Source: Narthecium ossifragum (taxonomy: Eukaryota > Streptophyta > Magnoliopsida > Dioscoreales > Nartheciaceae). Taken from it: a stretch of DNA of 64,000 nucleotides. Made by a program: the position numbers and the translations under genes. A model generated the notes under the pieces. That model had not been told where the DNA came from. It ran no database searches and was given only the letters and a program-made list of their open reading frames with translations. This document shows positions 33,662 to 44,154 of the stretch, in pieces. The DNA lies in the NCBI GenBank assembly GCA_963920575.1, contig OY986967.1, positions 27,233,137 to 27,297,136 on the forward strand, read 5' to 3'. Position 1 is the stretch's first letter; each line of letters opens with the position of its first letter.

Positions 33662-34851
33662 AAGACCAATTTTGATTTACTTTATATCAATATCGACTTT
33701 GTTTGCCGCATCAGCTCAAATGAGAGCCCTTATAAATAGTGGATTATTTTCATATCTACGTGTGGAGCTCAGAAACTTAATGGCGGTGACCGCCGCCGGC
33801 AATCTATTGTGATGGCGTTACCACTGAGATCCAAATTAAGCACGGAACTTACTAATTAAGCTTAATTTCCAGTAGTGTTCTCCGGAATCAAACCAAAGAG
33901 ACCCATCTCAGCAGCCAAAAGGACGATGACTCTCACCTCCTTGGCATCACAGGCCGGAGACCCCTCGCCATGAACAAATTGAAGAAGAGTCATTGGTGTT
34001 CGAAGACACAAAATGACTCCCATTATGAAACAATTAAACCAGCTGAGACATTACTATTACTCTATTAGGTTGCTGAGAAAAGCTAGCATTTGAAGAATAG
34101 AATTAGAACCAGGATCGAGCAGAAAGGAAGCAGAGAAACGAAGACCCATATGGCTTCTAAACTTGGACGGCATCAACAAGCTAGGAAGCATATGCATGAG
34201 ATGGGTCTTCTTGTACCCATATGCATCGCGGTGGTCGTCAACACCATGCATCGTCGGTGGTCTATCGATCTCCAAGTCGCCACCGGAGATACCGCTGATC
34301 TTGTGGCCTCATTTGAAAATTTTGGCTTTGCTGATACAATGTTAAATTAACCATGCACCAAGTACTATTGGTAGAGATTCATGCTTTGGGAACGTACGTT
34401 TGCGTAATTTAACATTATTCATGCTATAAACTTTTTCCCTCCGCTCTTAGGTCAACTTGTTCTCATCTCTTAGCTTTTCCATCCGAGCCACACTTGATCT
34501 CTAGCTAGCTAGCTACATATATCCACTCATATCACTCTAGAAAGTTTTAGCTTTAAAGTTCTACCATAAGCTTTACAATATGATCACGTTACTCCCGTTT
34601 ACAACCATATATTGACTACTTACTTGTTCATGGACTTCTTGTCATTAAAATTGACATTTTTAGAGATCAAGTCAATCAACGTACTTATCTACCACACAAA
34701 AAGAGATGACATGGCCTCTTCCAAATTAATGTTACGGCGCCTAACATCCAACAATATAATTAATTGATCATGCCATACCTATCCATCTTTTAAACTTGCA
34801 AAAATGAGGATAATGTCGCCACTAATAATGAAAGACAATCTTTTTCATGCC
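33662..34851. other. Spacer upstream of the glycine-rich protein gene
   Basis: A minus-strand frame (about 34038-33868: GVILCLRTPMTLLQFVHGEG, then SPACDAKEVRV...) and plus-strand frames near 34090-34350 look coding-like, but I recognise none and see no complete gene. The final 400 bp is AT-rich promoter-like DNA. Confidence 0.4.
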
Positions 34852-34859
34852 TATAAATA
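34852..34859 (+). promoter_or_regulatory. TATA box of glycine-rich protein gene F
   Basis: TATAAATA in GCCTATAAATAGAGAAG, 72 bases before the ATG. Confidence 0.75.
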
Positions 34860-34923
34860 GAGAAGTGGTCTCATCGAAGCTTTCCACCCTAGGTTCTCTT
34901 ATCAGATCGAGGGATATATAACA

Positions 34924-35869
34924 ATGGCTTCTTCGAAAGCTTTCCTTCTCTTTGGTGTCCTCTTAGCAGCTCTTCTTCTCATCTCTTCCGAGATGGTTGC
35001 AGCAAGGGACCTCCCTGAGCAAACTCATCGTAGGCATCTCTCTCTAGATCTCTATATAAATATTTCATGCATGCATGCACCATGCACGTACACGCACTTA
35101 ATTAACTTGATCACGTAAATATATCACCAAGAAAAGTTTATCTTCTTTGTTAAAAATGGTATAAGAAACCTTATTACTCACATATATATGACCTAAATTG
35201 TATACCTAGCTATTATCAAATGCCTGTGTTTTGATGATGGTGGTGTGTGACATGCTTGCAGAGGAGAAGAGTGTTGCTGAGAAGAAGGAAGGTGTCGACA
35301 ATGATCAGCATGAAAAGGAATGGTACTCCAGCGGAGGAAACTACGGCGGATACCCTGGTAGTGGAGGATATGACGGTGGCTACCCGGGCGGTGGAGGATA
35401 CAAAGGTGGATATCCTAGCGGTGGAGGATACAACGGTGGATATCCTAGCGGTGGAGGATACAACGGTGGATACCCAGGCGGCGGAGGATACAACGGTGGG
35501 TACCCAGGCGGCCGAGGATACAACGGTGGATATCCTAGCGGTGGAGGATACAACGGTGGATATCCTAGTGGTGGAGGATACAACGGTGGATACCCAGGCG
35601 GCGGAGGATACAAAGGTGGGTACCCAGGCGGCCGAGGATACAATGGTGGGTACCCGGGGGGTGGAGGATACAACGGTGGATATCATCCCGGCGGTGGATA
35701 CAAGGGTGGCGGAGGATATAATGGTGGGTATTATCCTGGCGGCGGATACAAGGGCGATGGTGGATATAAAGGTGGCTACCCGGGCGGCGGCGGTGGGTAC
35801 TCCGGTGGCGGGTATCCAGGGCATGGCGGCGGCTACGACGCCGAGAACAAAGCTGAGCATCACAACTAA
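34924..35869 (+). CDS. Secreted glycine-rich cell-wall protein (copy F)
   Basis: Two exons, 34924-35029 and 35262-35869; 237 residues. The signal peptide (MASSKAFLLFGVLLAALLLI, SSEMVAARDLPE) is of GRP class II type and homologous to the peptide genes upstream. Residues about 36-60 are charged (EKSVAEKKEGVDNDQHEKEW). The rest is a Gly/Tyr repeat with a 10-residue unit, GGGYNGGYPS or GGGYNGGYPG, changing to Lys-containing units (GGGYKGG) and ending HGGGYDAENKAEHHN. There are no mature cysteines: the usual CC tail is missing although the acidic/His end is kept. Such proteins are cross-linked or structural components of cell walls. A 120-bp higher-order duplication lies inside the repeats. AATAAA at 35985. 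The antisense Pro/Leu/Tyr frame is a shadow. Confidence 0.9.
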
Positions 35870-35990
35870 TTAGAAGAACTATATATTAGTATATATTATA
35901 ATTAAGTGGATGCTTGTAAACCCTACCTAAGTATTGTGTATGAAATATATATATATAGTAGGAATATATATGCTCCATTAGGTGAATAAA

Positions 35991-38312
35991 TGGCATATAT
36001 CTATATATATATATATGTATGAGAGAGTGATGAGGAGCACTTCTTCTCTCATGGAAATTAAAGGGTTCCTAAATCCTAATTAAGTAGCATCCAGTACGTG
36101 TTGTATTCTACTAGCATAAATAAAATCAGCTGGTGTTGAGATTGTGTTAGAAGACAACAGGGTCCTCCTATGTTATTTTATGCTCTTAATTTGGGTTTTT
36201 TGCGAATACCCCCTGGACTTTTGAAGCTTAATTAACATGCTTCCATGACAATAATCAATCTATTTTAGTGGCAATTGGCAAAAGCGGCACCTTTAAAAGT
36301 GGATCACTGTGAAGTCTTGAAAGCCTCATCCTAATAACTTGGATCTTGATCATAAATACTCGTGAGAAGAGAAGCATGCATTTAATGTGAGACTAATTAA
36401 TATTGTAGGCTTGTAGCTTAATTATTTTTCAACAAAAAGCAAGCATTTAATAGCTCATTTACAAATGTGCTTACACGTGCAAGGATGCCTCATTTATGAT
36501 GCACAAACTCGGGAACTCTGAATCCATCAACAATTCAATTGCTTCATGGGTTATAACTATTATTATTAATTAAGTCCAAAAGGGCTAGATCATACCAACT
36601 GTGTTCTTAAAATCCCTGCGGCCCTCCCTCAGGAGTACGTCCACACAAAAATAGATTAGGTCTGCCTAGACAGCTTAGCCGCATGGGATTTAGTTTCAGG
36701 CCTTCTTGTTCAAATAATTAAGCCTCAACTCGAATCATGTCCATTATAGGTCATAGTTTTGCAATAAGATTCGACCTCAGAGGGTCCACCGTAGGCGCGT
36801 GAAAGATCACTGGACATCACATCGAGGTGTATTCGGGGTCCCATTTAGGTGATACTTTTTCCGATTTGAGTCCAATCCGAGCCATCAATGTGCACTCACG
36901 TGAACAAAGTTGCATAATATTGTGATTTTTGACAACCGAGTGTCACACCATTCAATTAATTGAAGTTCCAATCTCATCCTCTTTAAAAGCTAATATTAAT
37001 TGAAATAATTAGCAATGTAGTTGCTTGCAATAGAACCATAAACCAAAAAGGGTCAAACCAAAAATGGTCACAAAGTCAACAAGGAGTTCCTTGGGCGCAA
37101 TGCAAGCCGCATAGTTTTGAAAGATGATAGCAAAACACCAACAAGCAACACAAATTAACTACCAAAAATATAATAATTAATGTATAAAAAAAGAGACACA
37201 TTTCGTGGAAGTAAACACTACCAAACACTAATTAAACATTTTTTTTTGGAAAATTCACACTCCCCACACTTCTCAAGGCATCTCAAATGAACCCCTTTTT
37301 AGGGTCAAAGCCAACACCTCAAGAACAAAATTATGGGAATAAACAATGGTATAGTGATAATTAATAATTAATTAAGAGATCAAATTTTATTTTAAAAGCA
37401 TTGTATATATAATGTGAACCTGATCCGATGTATGATTTTGCTACGGCATCCGACCGATCTGAATCAGAAGGTTTGATGATGAATATTAATTTATTAATGC
37501 TAGCTAAAGCTAGCTAGCTAATTATATTAATTTTCCAATGAGATGTCGACACACGCGAAAATTAATAATATGATCCGCCGGTTGTTACGCCACAAGGAAT
37601 GCATTACAATTATTTGAAGAGCATAAAAGAACAAAAATTATCATATAGATTATGAAGGAATAGATTCAACAGCCACCTAAAATTATCCAGCAGAGTGTTC
37701 AGACAAAATGGTATTAATTGCTTAGAAGAACATATTAATTAAAATGTCATTAATTGATTGAATAAGATTTGAAAAGTGAGATAAACTAATTAATGGTTAA
37801 TTATACAACTGGAAGACAAATAAAAAGGTATAGAGATGCCAAGGTTTGAAGCTGTGTGACATAAGCATCCTCACCATTTCAAATTATAAATAACTCTTAA
37901 CAAAGAAAGGAAAATATTGGAAATATTAAGGAGCATGTATACATAAAGCTATTATAAGGAAAAAAAGAAAAGAAGAAGAAGAAGAAGATAATTCCATATA
38001 AGAAGCAAAAAAAAGCAAAAAAACCTTCCATATAGGAAGCAAAAAACTATGTATATAGATTCAAAATTTTAAGGCGATACATTTTTTTTTCCCAAGCTGT
38101 GACATAACCTTCTAAATCTCATTATTTTTTTTTCCATTCCATTGGAATCTAAGACTCGAAAGCCAGCTTCATATATTTCTTTGAAATTTGTTACACCCCT
38201 CTATCTCTCAACAAAGAAGATGAGTATTTGAAGAGGAAAAAAAAACAGAAAAATTAAAACCTAGATAGCTAGCTAGCAACAATAATAACAACAAAAACAT
38301 GCAAGCTGCTTG
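35991..38312. other. AT-rich intergenic region, nothing recognised
   Basis: Downstream of the glycine-rich gene: no long frames, no transposon ends with target duplications, and no RNA gene I could support. It contains short GAAGAA and GCTAGCTA tracts. Confidence 0.5.
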
Positions 38313-38520
38313 TTAATTAATTGCGGAGAAAAATGCCTGGCTTTCCCATGTACGCCAACTACCGGTGAATTCTTCGCCGGAGAACCACTTCTTCAACGAG
38401 AATTCCTCACCGCGAACAAGATATCGATCTCTGAAACACGCCATCGATGATCTCCGGGAGCAAACTATTCATCACATGCAATATCTCGCAAGGTATAGCC
38501 ACTACTCCCCCCTCCTTCAT
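38313..38520 (-). other. Two overlapping short ORFs behind a CT-rich leader (speculative)
   Basis: On the minus strand a CT-rich stretch (complement of 38610-38660) is followed by ORF1 at 38520-38407 (37 codons, MKEGGVVAIPCEILHVMNSL...) and, in another frame, ORF2 at 38444-38313 (43 codons, MACFRDRYLVRGEEFSLKKW, ending FFSAIN). The leader resembles plant 5' UTRs. I recognise neither peptide. It could be a small-peptide gene, the 5' part of a spliced gene, or chance. Confidence 0.25.
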
Positions 38521-39265
38521 GTTGTTGTATGACTCCACAGTGAGAACTGAGAAGAGCGAGAGATCAAGAGCAACAAGAGAATAGAAAGAGTCCTACTCCT
38601 AGGAACATAAGATATATAAGAGAAGAGAAGAGAAGAGAGGAGAGAGAGAGAGTGAGAGATGTTGTTCACACTTAACTAGCAATAAGGATGCTAATTAGGA
38701 GCTAATGACATATAATAATGTGCACGTAGTTATGGTAGTGAGATAAATAAAGGGTTAAGGAGGATGTTCTGAGAGGAGAGAGAAAGGAGAAAGTTATTCC
38801 CAAGAAGGTGGCGAGGGTTTTGTTTTTACTTCGAATGGCTTATTATTAAGTAAGAGGAGAGAGAGAGAGGGGGGACTATTTCCCACGTCGTGCGGTCTCG
38901 GAGAAATTTTCGCATGCGATGGGAAATCACCTACTTACCCTTGACCCCTAGGATTCTATATTTATGAATTATTAATAAGCCCTTCTAGGCTCTAGTTCTT
39001 TGTTTTAATTGGTTGTCAAAACATAACTAATAATATAGATGGCTTAAGATCATCCTTCATCCTGAAGATGTCATAAATGTCACATTTCACCCTACAATTA
39101 TGGTAATGTCGTATTTTGCCATACAATTTTAGGGGTCTTGTAATATCATAATCTATGAGATTTAACTAAATAGAGGTAAACAACAAATTAAAAAGACATT
39201 TTGTTAAAATAAATTCTAAAAAATATGATAAAAAAATATGATGCTATCAAGATGAGTTTTGTTTG

Positions 39266-39457
39266 GGGGTTGCGACCTTGCCAGCTCTGAAACCGGATCC
39301 CATAAGAACTCCGAAGTTAATTGCACGGATCTCATAAAAACTCCGAAGTTAATTGTGGGGATCTCTTAAAACTCCGAAGCTAATTGTGCTTGGACAAGAA
39401 TAGTATTAAAATAGAATGGGTGATCTTTTTGGAAAGTTATCGTGTTTCACCTCCCCT
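39266..39457 (+). pseudogene. Degenerate 5S-rRNA-like sequence with triplicated centre
   Basis: From GGTTGCGACCTTGCCAGCTC onward it follows plant 5S rRNA (GGATCCCAT.AGAACTCCGA AGTTAA.....GCTTGG.C.AGA.TAGTA......ATGGGTGA..T). The roughly 31-base segment GGATCCCATAAGAACTCCGA...AGTTAATTG occurs three times in a row (39293, 39325, 39357) before the 3' half, which ends near GTGTTTCACCTCCCCT. The insertions and many C-to-T/G-to-A changes make function as rRNA impossible. It might come from a 5S-carrying retroelement (Cassandra TRIM) or a 5S-derived SINE; I found no LTR ends or target duplication. Confidence 0.75.
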
Positions 39458-41474
39458 AAAGTCAGGTACAAGACTCAACTAATCCTCGACATCGGAAAAA
39501 AAAAGAGTTTGTTTCCCTCGACCTCCCTCATACCATCCTACCATATTTAAATCACATCCAATAGTCCAGATCATTTATAAAATAATGACCGGGATTCATA
39601 TGTTAAAAATATAAACCGTTGGATCCCGCATGTGACGTATGCTCAATTGGACGGATCCCATTTTCTTGGATTCATCGCTTATCCACACGTTATCCAAATG
39701 CATGGATAAGGCGAAAATGCATCCGCCCATTCTCCGATCCTCTGGAATCGCTGGGTCGGAGGATATCCAATCGGATAATTGCCCCATTTCCCCGCCCCGC
39801 CTGGGGCGGGTCAAACGGGTTAATGGGAAAACCGGGTTCATTGCTATCCCTATACGTCATTTCCTCTCTCGACGACGTCACCAGCTGATAGAGTTCTCCT
39901 CGTGGGACTCTAAAATCGGTCCTCATTTATCCAATTCCAAAATGCTAGAGTAGTTAAAAAGGAGACATGTAGGGGCAAGATAGTATTTATATCCGGTCCG
40001 GCTCGGAGCCCAATAACGCGATTGTGGGGTATTAGAATCGAGCCCGACAACATCGGTCGGGTCTAAGCCGGTTTAGGGGGAACTGGGTCCCACCAAACGT
40101 GGACCAAATTTTATAGTTTTCTGCTCCTATTTTAGCTGGCTACAAATATTGGCTAGTTAGTCAATTAATTACTTGTTAACTGTCATTAGAACACAATTAG
40201 AAGCCGTTGTTACTTGTTATAGGGGAATCTCCTTCCTTACTCTCCTAGAAACTTAGACATATTAACAAGCAATAAGTAGGCCTTATATAAAGTCTCAACG
40301 GGACTCTGAGTTTGTCAGTTCGGATCTGACCAGATTCTATGGAATCCATATCCGTATGCAATAATAATTTTATTTTTTGTTTTCCTATTAGTTCAACTTA
40401 TTAACCTAACCTGACTTGGGAGTCAAATGTTCTGCATCCTGCATCTAAGGTGCATTATCCTGCGCTGTGTAAGCTAAGTCGGTTTTCATCTAAGGTGCAT
40501 CACCACCTGCAAAAGTCAAATATGTTTACTATGGGCTATCATAAATTCACAAATCACAATGCATGTGTTTGGTGCATTATATGAGCATTGTCGTTCTGAT
40601 TTGATTGTATCATGTTATGCAGAGGTTATTTTGATATAATATTATTATATCAGATACGTGATGTATCATATCAAATAGTTATATTAGATAATACTGCATC
40701 GCTAGCTAGTCAGATGGACTCCAAATGTTTGGATACTTGTTTAAAATCAATATCGAATCAAGCCCGGCCCAGCAATTTTAAGGTGGGGACGCAGACCAAC
40801 CGAGGACCGAGTCGCCGGCCCGCCGGCAACAGCATGGAACTCACACGTGTGTGGTCCCGAGTACTGGGCCCAAGTCTCACACGTGTGAGGACTGAGTCCT
40901 CGGGCTTCTGATTTTAAATCTCGCACATGCAATATGCCACGTGGGAAAGTCCGCTATGCGTCCCACATGCGGCTCCCTTCTCTTGGACGGGAAGTAGCCA
41001 GTGGTCGCTGTTCACATGATCATTCCTATACGTGTATCACTCTGCATTCGAAACTTACATTTTCGCCCTCCGATTTCAATATTATTATCAAAGTATCCTT
41101 ATCTCGAACCACACATAACAGGCTTTAGAGTTGACATATTACTGAAATATGCCTCTCATTAGAATTGATACGCTTCAAGAGTTAAACACTAATCATATGT
41201 TTTAGTTGTAATGGATACCCATGATGAACAATTCTAGCTAAAAGAATGCGGTATGTTCTAATTAGGCATTAAGTTTTGGATGCCAATTTGAGAAAGTTTA
41301 GACCCACAAATGGCCTATGGTTTAAAAATTAATCTAGGTTTGACCGAGTTAACCAATAACTTATAGTATATAATGGTACACTTCTCCACGTAGATGAGAC
41401 AGGACATCCAACCTACCGACTCTATTTCATGCGTATTGTGTTAATAATATCTCAAAATGATCCGTCCATTGACC
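39458..41474. other. Intergenic region, no gene recognised
   Basis: Around 39600-39850 GC-richer sequence with GGGGCGGGTCAAACGGGTTA resembles hAT-type interiors but has no clean ends. Around 40120-40330 ordered TTAACTGTCATTAGAACAC and TTATATAAAG motifs hint at a Copia-type LTR, but borders were not found. The rest is unremarkable. Confidence 0.4.
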
Positions 41475-41611
41475 CATTTCATATGACAAATGTTTCCTAG
41501 CCAATCCACTCATTAGTTGGCTGATAGCCAACCTGAGGTGGCTAACCTAGATTTCCAACACGTGGCAGTCAATTCGTTAACAGGCTTCCCCCCTTCTCCA
41601 TACTCCACCGG

Positions 41612-42040
41612 ATGGATCTCGTCTACGTCCTGACACTCCTCGTCCCACTCGCCGCGACCATCCTCGTCCTCCGTCGTCGTCGCCGCCGCAGCCTACCCCC
41701 TCTCCCACTTCCCTTCCAATACTCGGCCACCTCCACCACCTCTTGTTCTCCTCCTCTCCTCCCCACCACGTCCTCGCTCACCTCTCCTCCCGCCTGGGCC
41801 GCATCCTCCACCTCCAGCTCGGCCAAGCCCCCATCGTCGTGGTCTCCTCCCCGCGCCTCGCTCGCAAAGTCCTCAACCCACGACGCCGCCCTCTCCTCCC
41901 ACCCACAGCTCCTCTCCTTCGGCCCCTCCGACGTCACCTTCTCCCCCGCCGGCCCCTACTGGCGCCAGGCCCGCCGCCTCTGCGTCCACGAGCTCCTCTC
42001 CCCTCGCCGCATCGCCACCCTCGCCGCATCGCCAGGTTGG
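41612..42040 (+). pseudogene. Cytochrome P450 N-terminal fragment (CYP71-like), frameshifted
   Basis: About 140 codons of a plant P450 N-terminus: membrane anchor (MDLVYVLTLLVPLAATILVL), basic hinge and proline-rich LPPLPLP, then in a shifted frame LPILGHLHHLLFSSSPPHHV and LGRILHLQLGQAPIVVVSSP. Back in the first frame come THDAALSSHPQLLSFGPSDV and the C-helix GPYWRQARRLCVHELLS (WxxxR). Two compensating frameshifts (about 41700-41713 and 41875) break it. Everything past the C-helix, including the heme-binding cysteine, is missing, so no enzyme can be made. It is cargo of the Pack-MULE. Confidence 0.85.
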
Positions 42041-42089
42041 AGAAATAGAAAACAGAGCAAAAATAAAAAAACAGAGGAGGCGCAGGAAA

Positions 42090-42360
42090 ACAAGATGGCC
42101 GGAAAGGCGCAAATGGCTCTCGACCTCGAGCTCAACCTTGCATGCGAGCAACAGAGGAATACCGACCATGTCGACGGTGAGGAGACAAAGGCGGAGGAAA
42201 TGTGCTTCACCCATCTTTAGTTGCCCACTCGCTGGTGTCCGATGAAAATTTTGGAGTCGTAGCGGATGAAGCAGTCGGCGTGCCATGCCCAGGCGGCGGC
42301 CGTGCTTGCCGGGCAGGAAGAAGTTATCGAGGTTTCTACGTCGGCGAGGCATGTCGCACA
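42090..42360. other. Unidentified GC-rich cargo between the P450 and PPR fragments
   Basis: Reads MALDLELNLACEQQ on the plus strand (an EAR-like LDLELNL stretch) and AWAWHADCFIRYDSKIFIGH on the minus strand. Either may be a third captured gene; I cannot identify it. Confidence 0.3.
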
Positions 42361-42439
42361 ACCACTGCTTCTCTTGGCCGTGGCCGTCGCTTCCCCAAAC
42401 CCCACCACCGTAAACCCCTCGCCGAACCCGCCACCACTA

Positions 42440-42765
42440 CCACCACTCCCACCTATACGCGAACCACCGTCGCCACCATCTCCAACCTCCTCCGCTACGT
42501 TACCTGGGACGCCGCCCTCGCGCAGCTCCCCCAACTCCCCGTGCGTTGGGACTCCTACACCGTGGGCAGGGTCGTCAAGTCTCACCCCCCGATGGATTGG
42601 ATTTTCTTCAACTGGGCCGCAACCAGCCTACCCGGATTCAAGCACACCACTTCACCTACACCACCATGCTTGACATCTTCGGTGAAGCCGGGAGGATCGC
42701 GTCCATGATTGTTCAGAGACATGGAGGAGAAGGTGTTCAGAGACATGGAGGACTGAGGAGAAGGG
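42440..42765 (+). pseudogene. Pentatricopeptide-repeat protein fragment, frameshifted
   Basis: Reads TTVATISNLLRYVTWDAALA, QLPQLPVRWDSYTVGRVVKS, HPPMDWIFFNWAATSLPGFK and, after a 1-2 base frameshift near 42650, HHFTYTTMLDIFGEAGRIAS. This matches my memory of the first PPR motifs of plant proteins related to At1g79490 (EMB2217). A short tandem duplication of GTTCAGAGACATGGAGGA (from about 42711) follows, then a stop. It is cargo of the Pack-MULE and not functional. Confidence 0.75.
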
Positions 42766-42953
42766 CGTTTGCTTTGAAATATGTGAAATCTGGATTGCCA
42801 CGTGGCGACAATCCAGACCCCACACGTAAGGTTGGCTGATAGCAAACCCATTAATGGGTTGGCTATATATCACGGCTCATTTCATATACAAAGATTTTGG
42901 GTTTCTATTATGCCAATCTTGTCAGATCAAGATGCCATCTGAGTTCATTTAAA

Positions 42954-43178
42954 GGGGGTGTCTTTGGTTGGACTGTATTAGGTGGTACATACATCACCTA
43001 ATACAATAATAAATGTAGCATTGTGTTTGATTGATGAGGTTGCATCAGCCTCATGAACTCTCTCATAGATGTTAAAAATAGAAAAATACAATCAAAATTA
43101 ATGGTTTCTCCTTACGCATGCATGCATGCATGCATTCATTAGGGAGTATGATGCATCCAATCAAATAGAAATAGACCC
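42954..43178. mobile_element. PIF/Harbinger-like MITE (225 bp)
   Basis: Starts GGGGGTGTCTTTGGTTGG. The complement of its right end is GGGTCTATTTCTATTTGATT. Flanked by TTAAA on both sides (42949-42953, 43179-43183), compatible with a TTA/TAA-type duplication. The interior has ATGCATGCATGCATGCA. Confidence 0.55.
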
Positions 43179-43183
43179 TTAAA

Positions 43184-44154
43184 ACCATCCTGAAGGAAGA
43201 GCGGTATTCATGTGATTTTAGCACTATTCCAAGCATTTCTTATAGGCCCACTACATCACATCATATCATCAGATGCATGCTTAAAGCCCCAAACCATCAT
43301 CACCTCCACCTCCACCTCCACCTCCCAAAAAGGGTTACCCCCTTCATGAAAAAAAAACTCACGCCACGCAAGAAAATTACCTACCATAAAGGAAAAACTA
43401 ATTTCTTCCCCCTCTTCCAAAGCTTGGTAAATTAGTTTTTTTTTTTGGTTCTTTATATGATGCAGACCTTTATTTTTTTTTTTTGAAGATGCCCAAAAAT
43501 GTTATTTAGCACATCTTTCTTCGTTGCTACCTCCATGGAAGGAAATTCCAGAGGCTTTCTTTGTGGGTAATTCACAGGTTTCAATATGAAGGAATACCTT
43601 TGAAAAGGCTTCATCTTGTTGTGTGTTAATTTTGAATTGCATTTGTTATCAAGCTCTAAACTTTCAATGCCTCATGTATGTTGACCATTTCATCACCAAA
43701 TCCATATCCCAAAGACCACCTTTTGTTATTCATCATCTTTCTAGTCCTTGATGCCCCAAGCTTTCATGCACATGAATCCCTCCGTTTGTATGAACAAACC
43801 CGTTTGTTGAAGACCTTATCCTTTCCATCCACCCCATAAAAATCCAACCTTTTTGCTCCTCCAATGCCTCAAAAAATGTGATTTTTGTACACTGTTTGTT
43901 CATTACGTGAGACCTATTTAGACACCCACCCTCCTTTCCTTCCCATCGCCTATATCAAAATCCCATCTTTTCTCCTCCTCTTTTGTCATAAGTTCGATTT
44001 TTAATCGGTTTTTCTTCATTCTTGCATACCTTGTTTATAGTTTCTCCTAGAAAGATTTGATTTTGATCCTTCTCCACCAAATTAGTAGGCCATGTTTGCA
44101 ATACCATCTTCCTCTTTGGAGAATACAAGCACCAATCTCTGAGATCTAGGGAGA
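43184..44154. other. Upstream region of the TBC gene
   Basis: No separate gene seen. It contains a CCTCCA microsatellite (about 43305-43325), poly-T tracts and a CT-rich stretch near 43920-43980 that could belong to the 5' leader of the TBC-domain gene. Confidence 0.4.

Larger units (their letters stand above)
41485..42877. mobile_element. Pack-MULE carrying P450 and PPR gene fragments
   Basis: A 10-bp duplication CATTTCATAT (41475-41484 and 42878-42887) flanks 1393 bp. Just inside are diverged inverted ends: the left TAGCCAATCCACTCATTA matches the complement of the right, TAGCCAACCCATTAATGG, and similarity continues through GATAGCCAACCT and a CACGTGGCA motif for about 70 bp. Between them lie GC-rich fragments of at least two unrelated genes. 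Mutator target duplications are 9-11 bp, so this fits a Pack-MULE. No transposase. Confidence 0.75.

Noticed and set aside
35216..35863. Antisense Val/Ser- and Pro/Leu/Tyr-rich frames over the glycine-rich gene
   Set aside because: Reverse complement of the repeat; the plus-strand gene has a signal peptide, intron and TATA box.
39266..39457. Cassandra TRIM retrotransposon
   Set aside because: Cassandra carries 5S sequence in its LTRs, but I found no TG...CA ends, target duplication or second LTR, so I keep only the 5S-like call.
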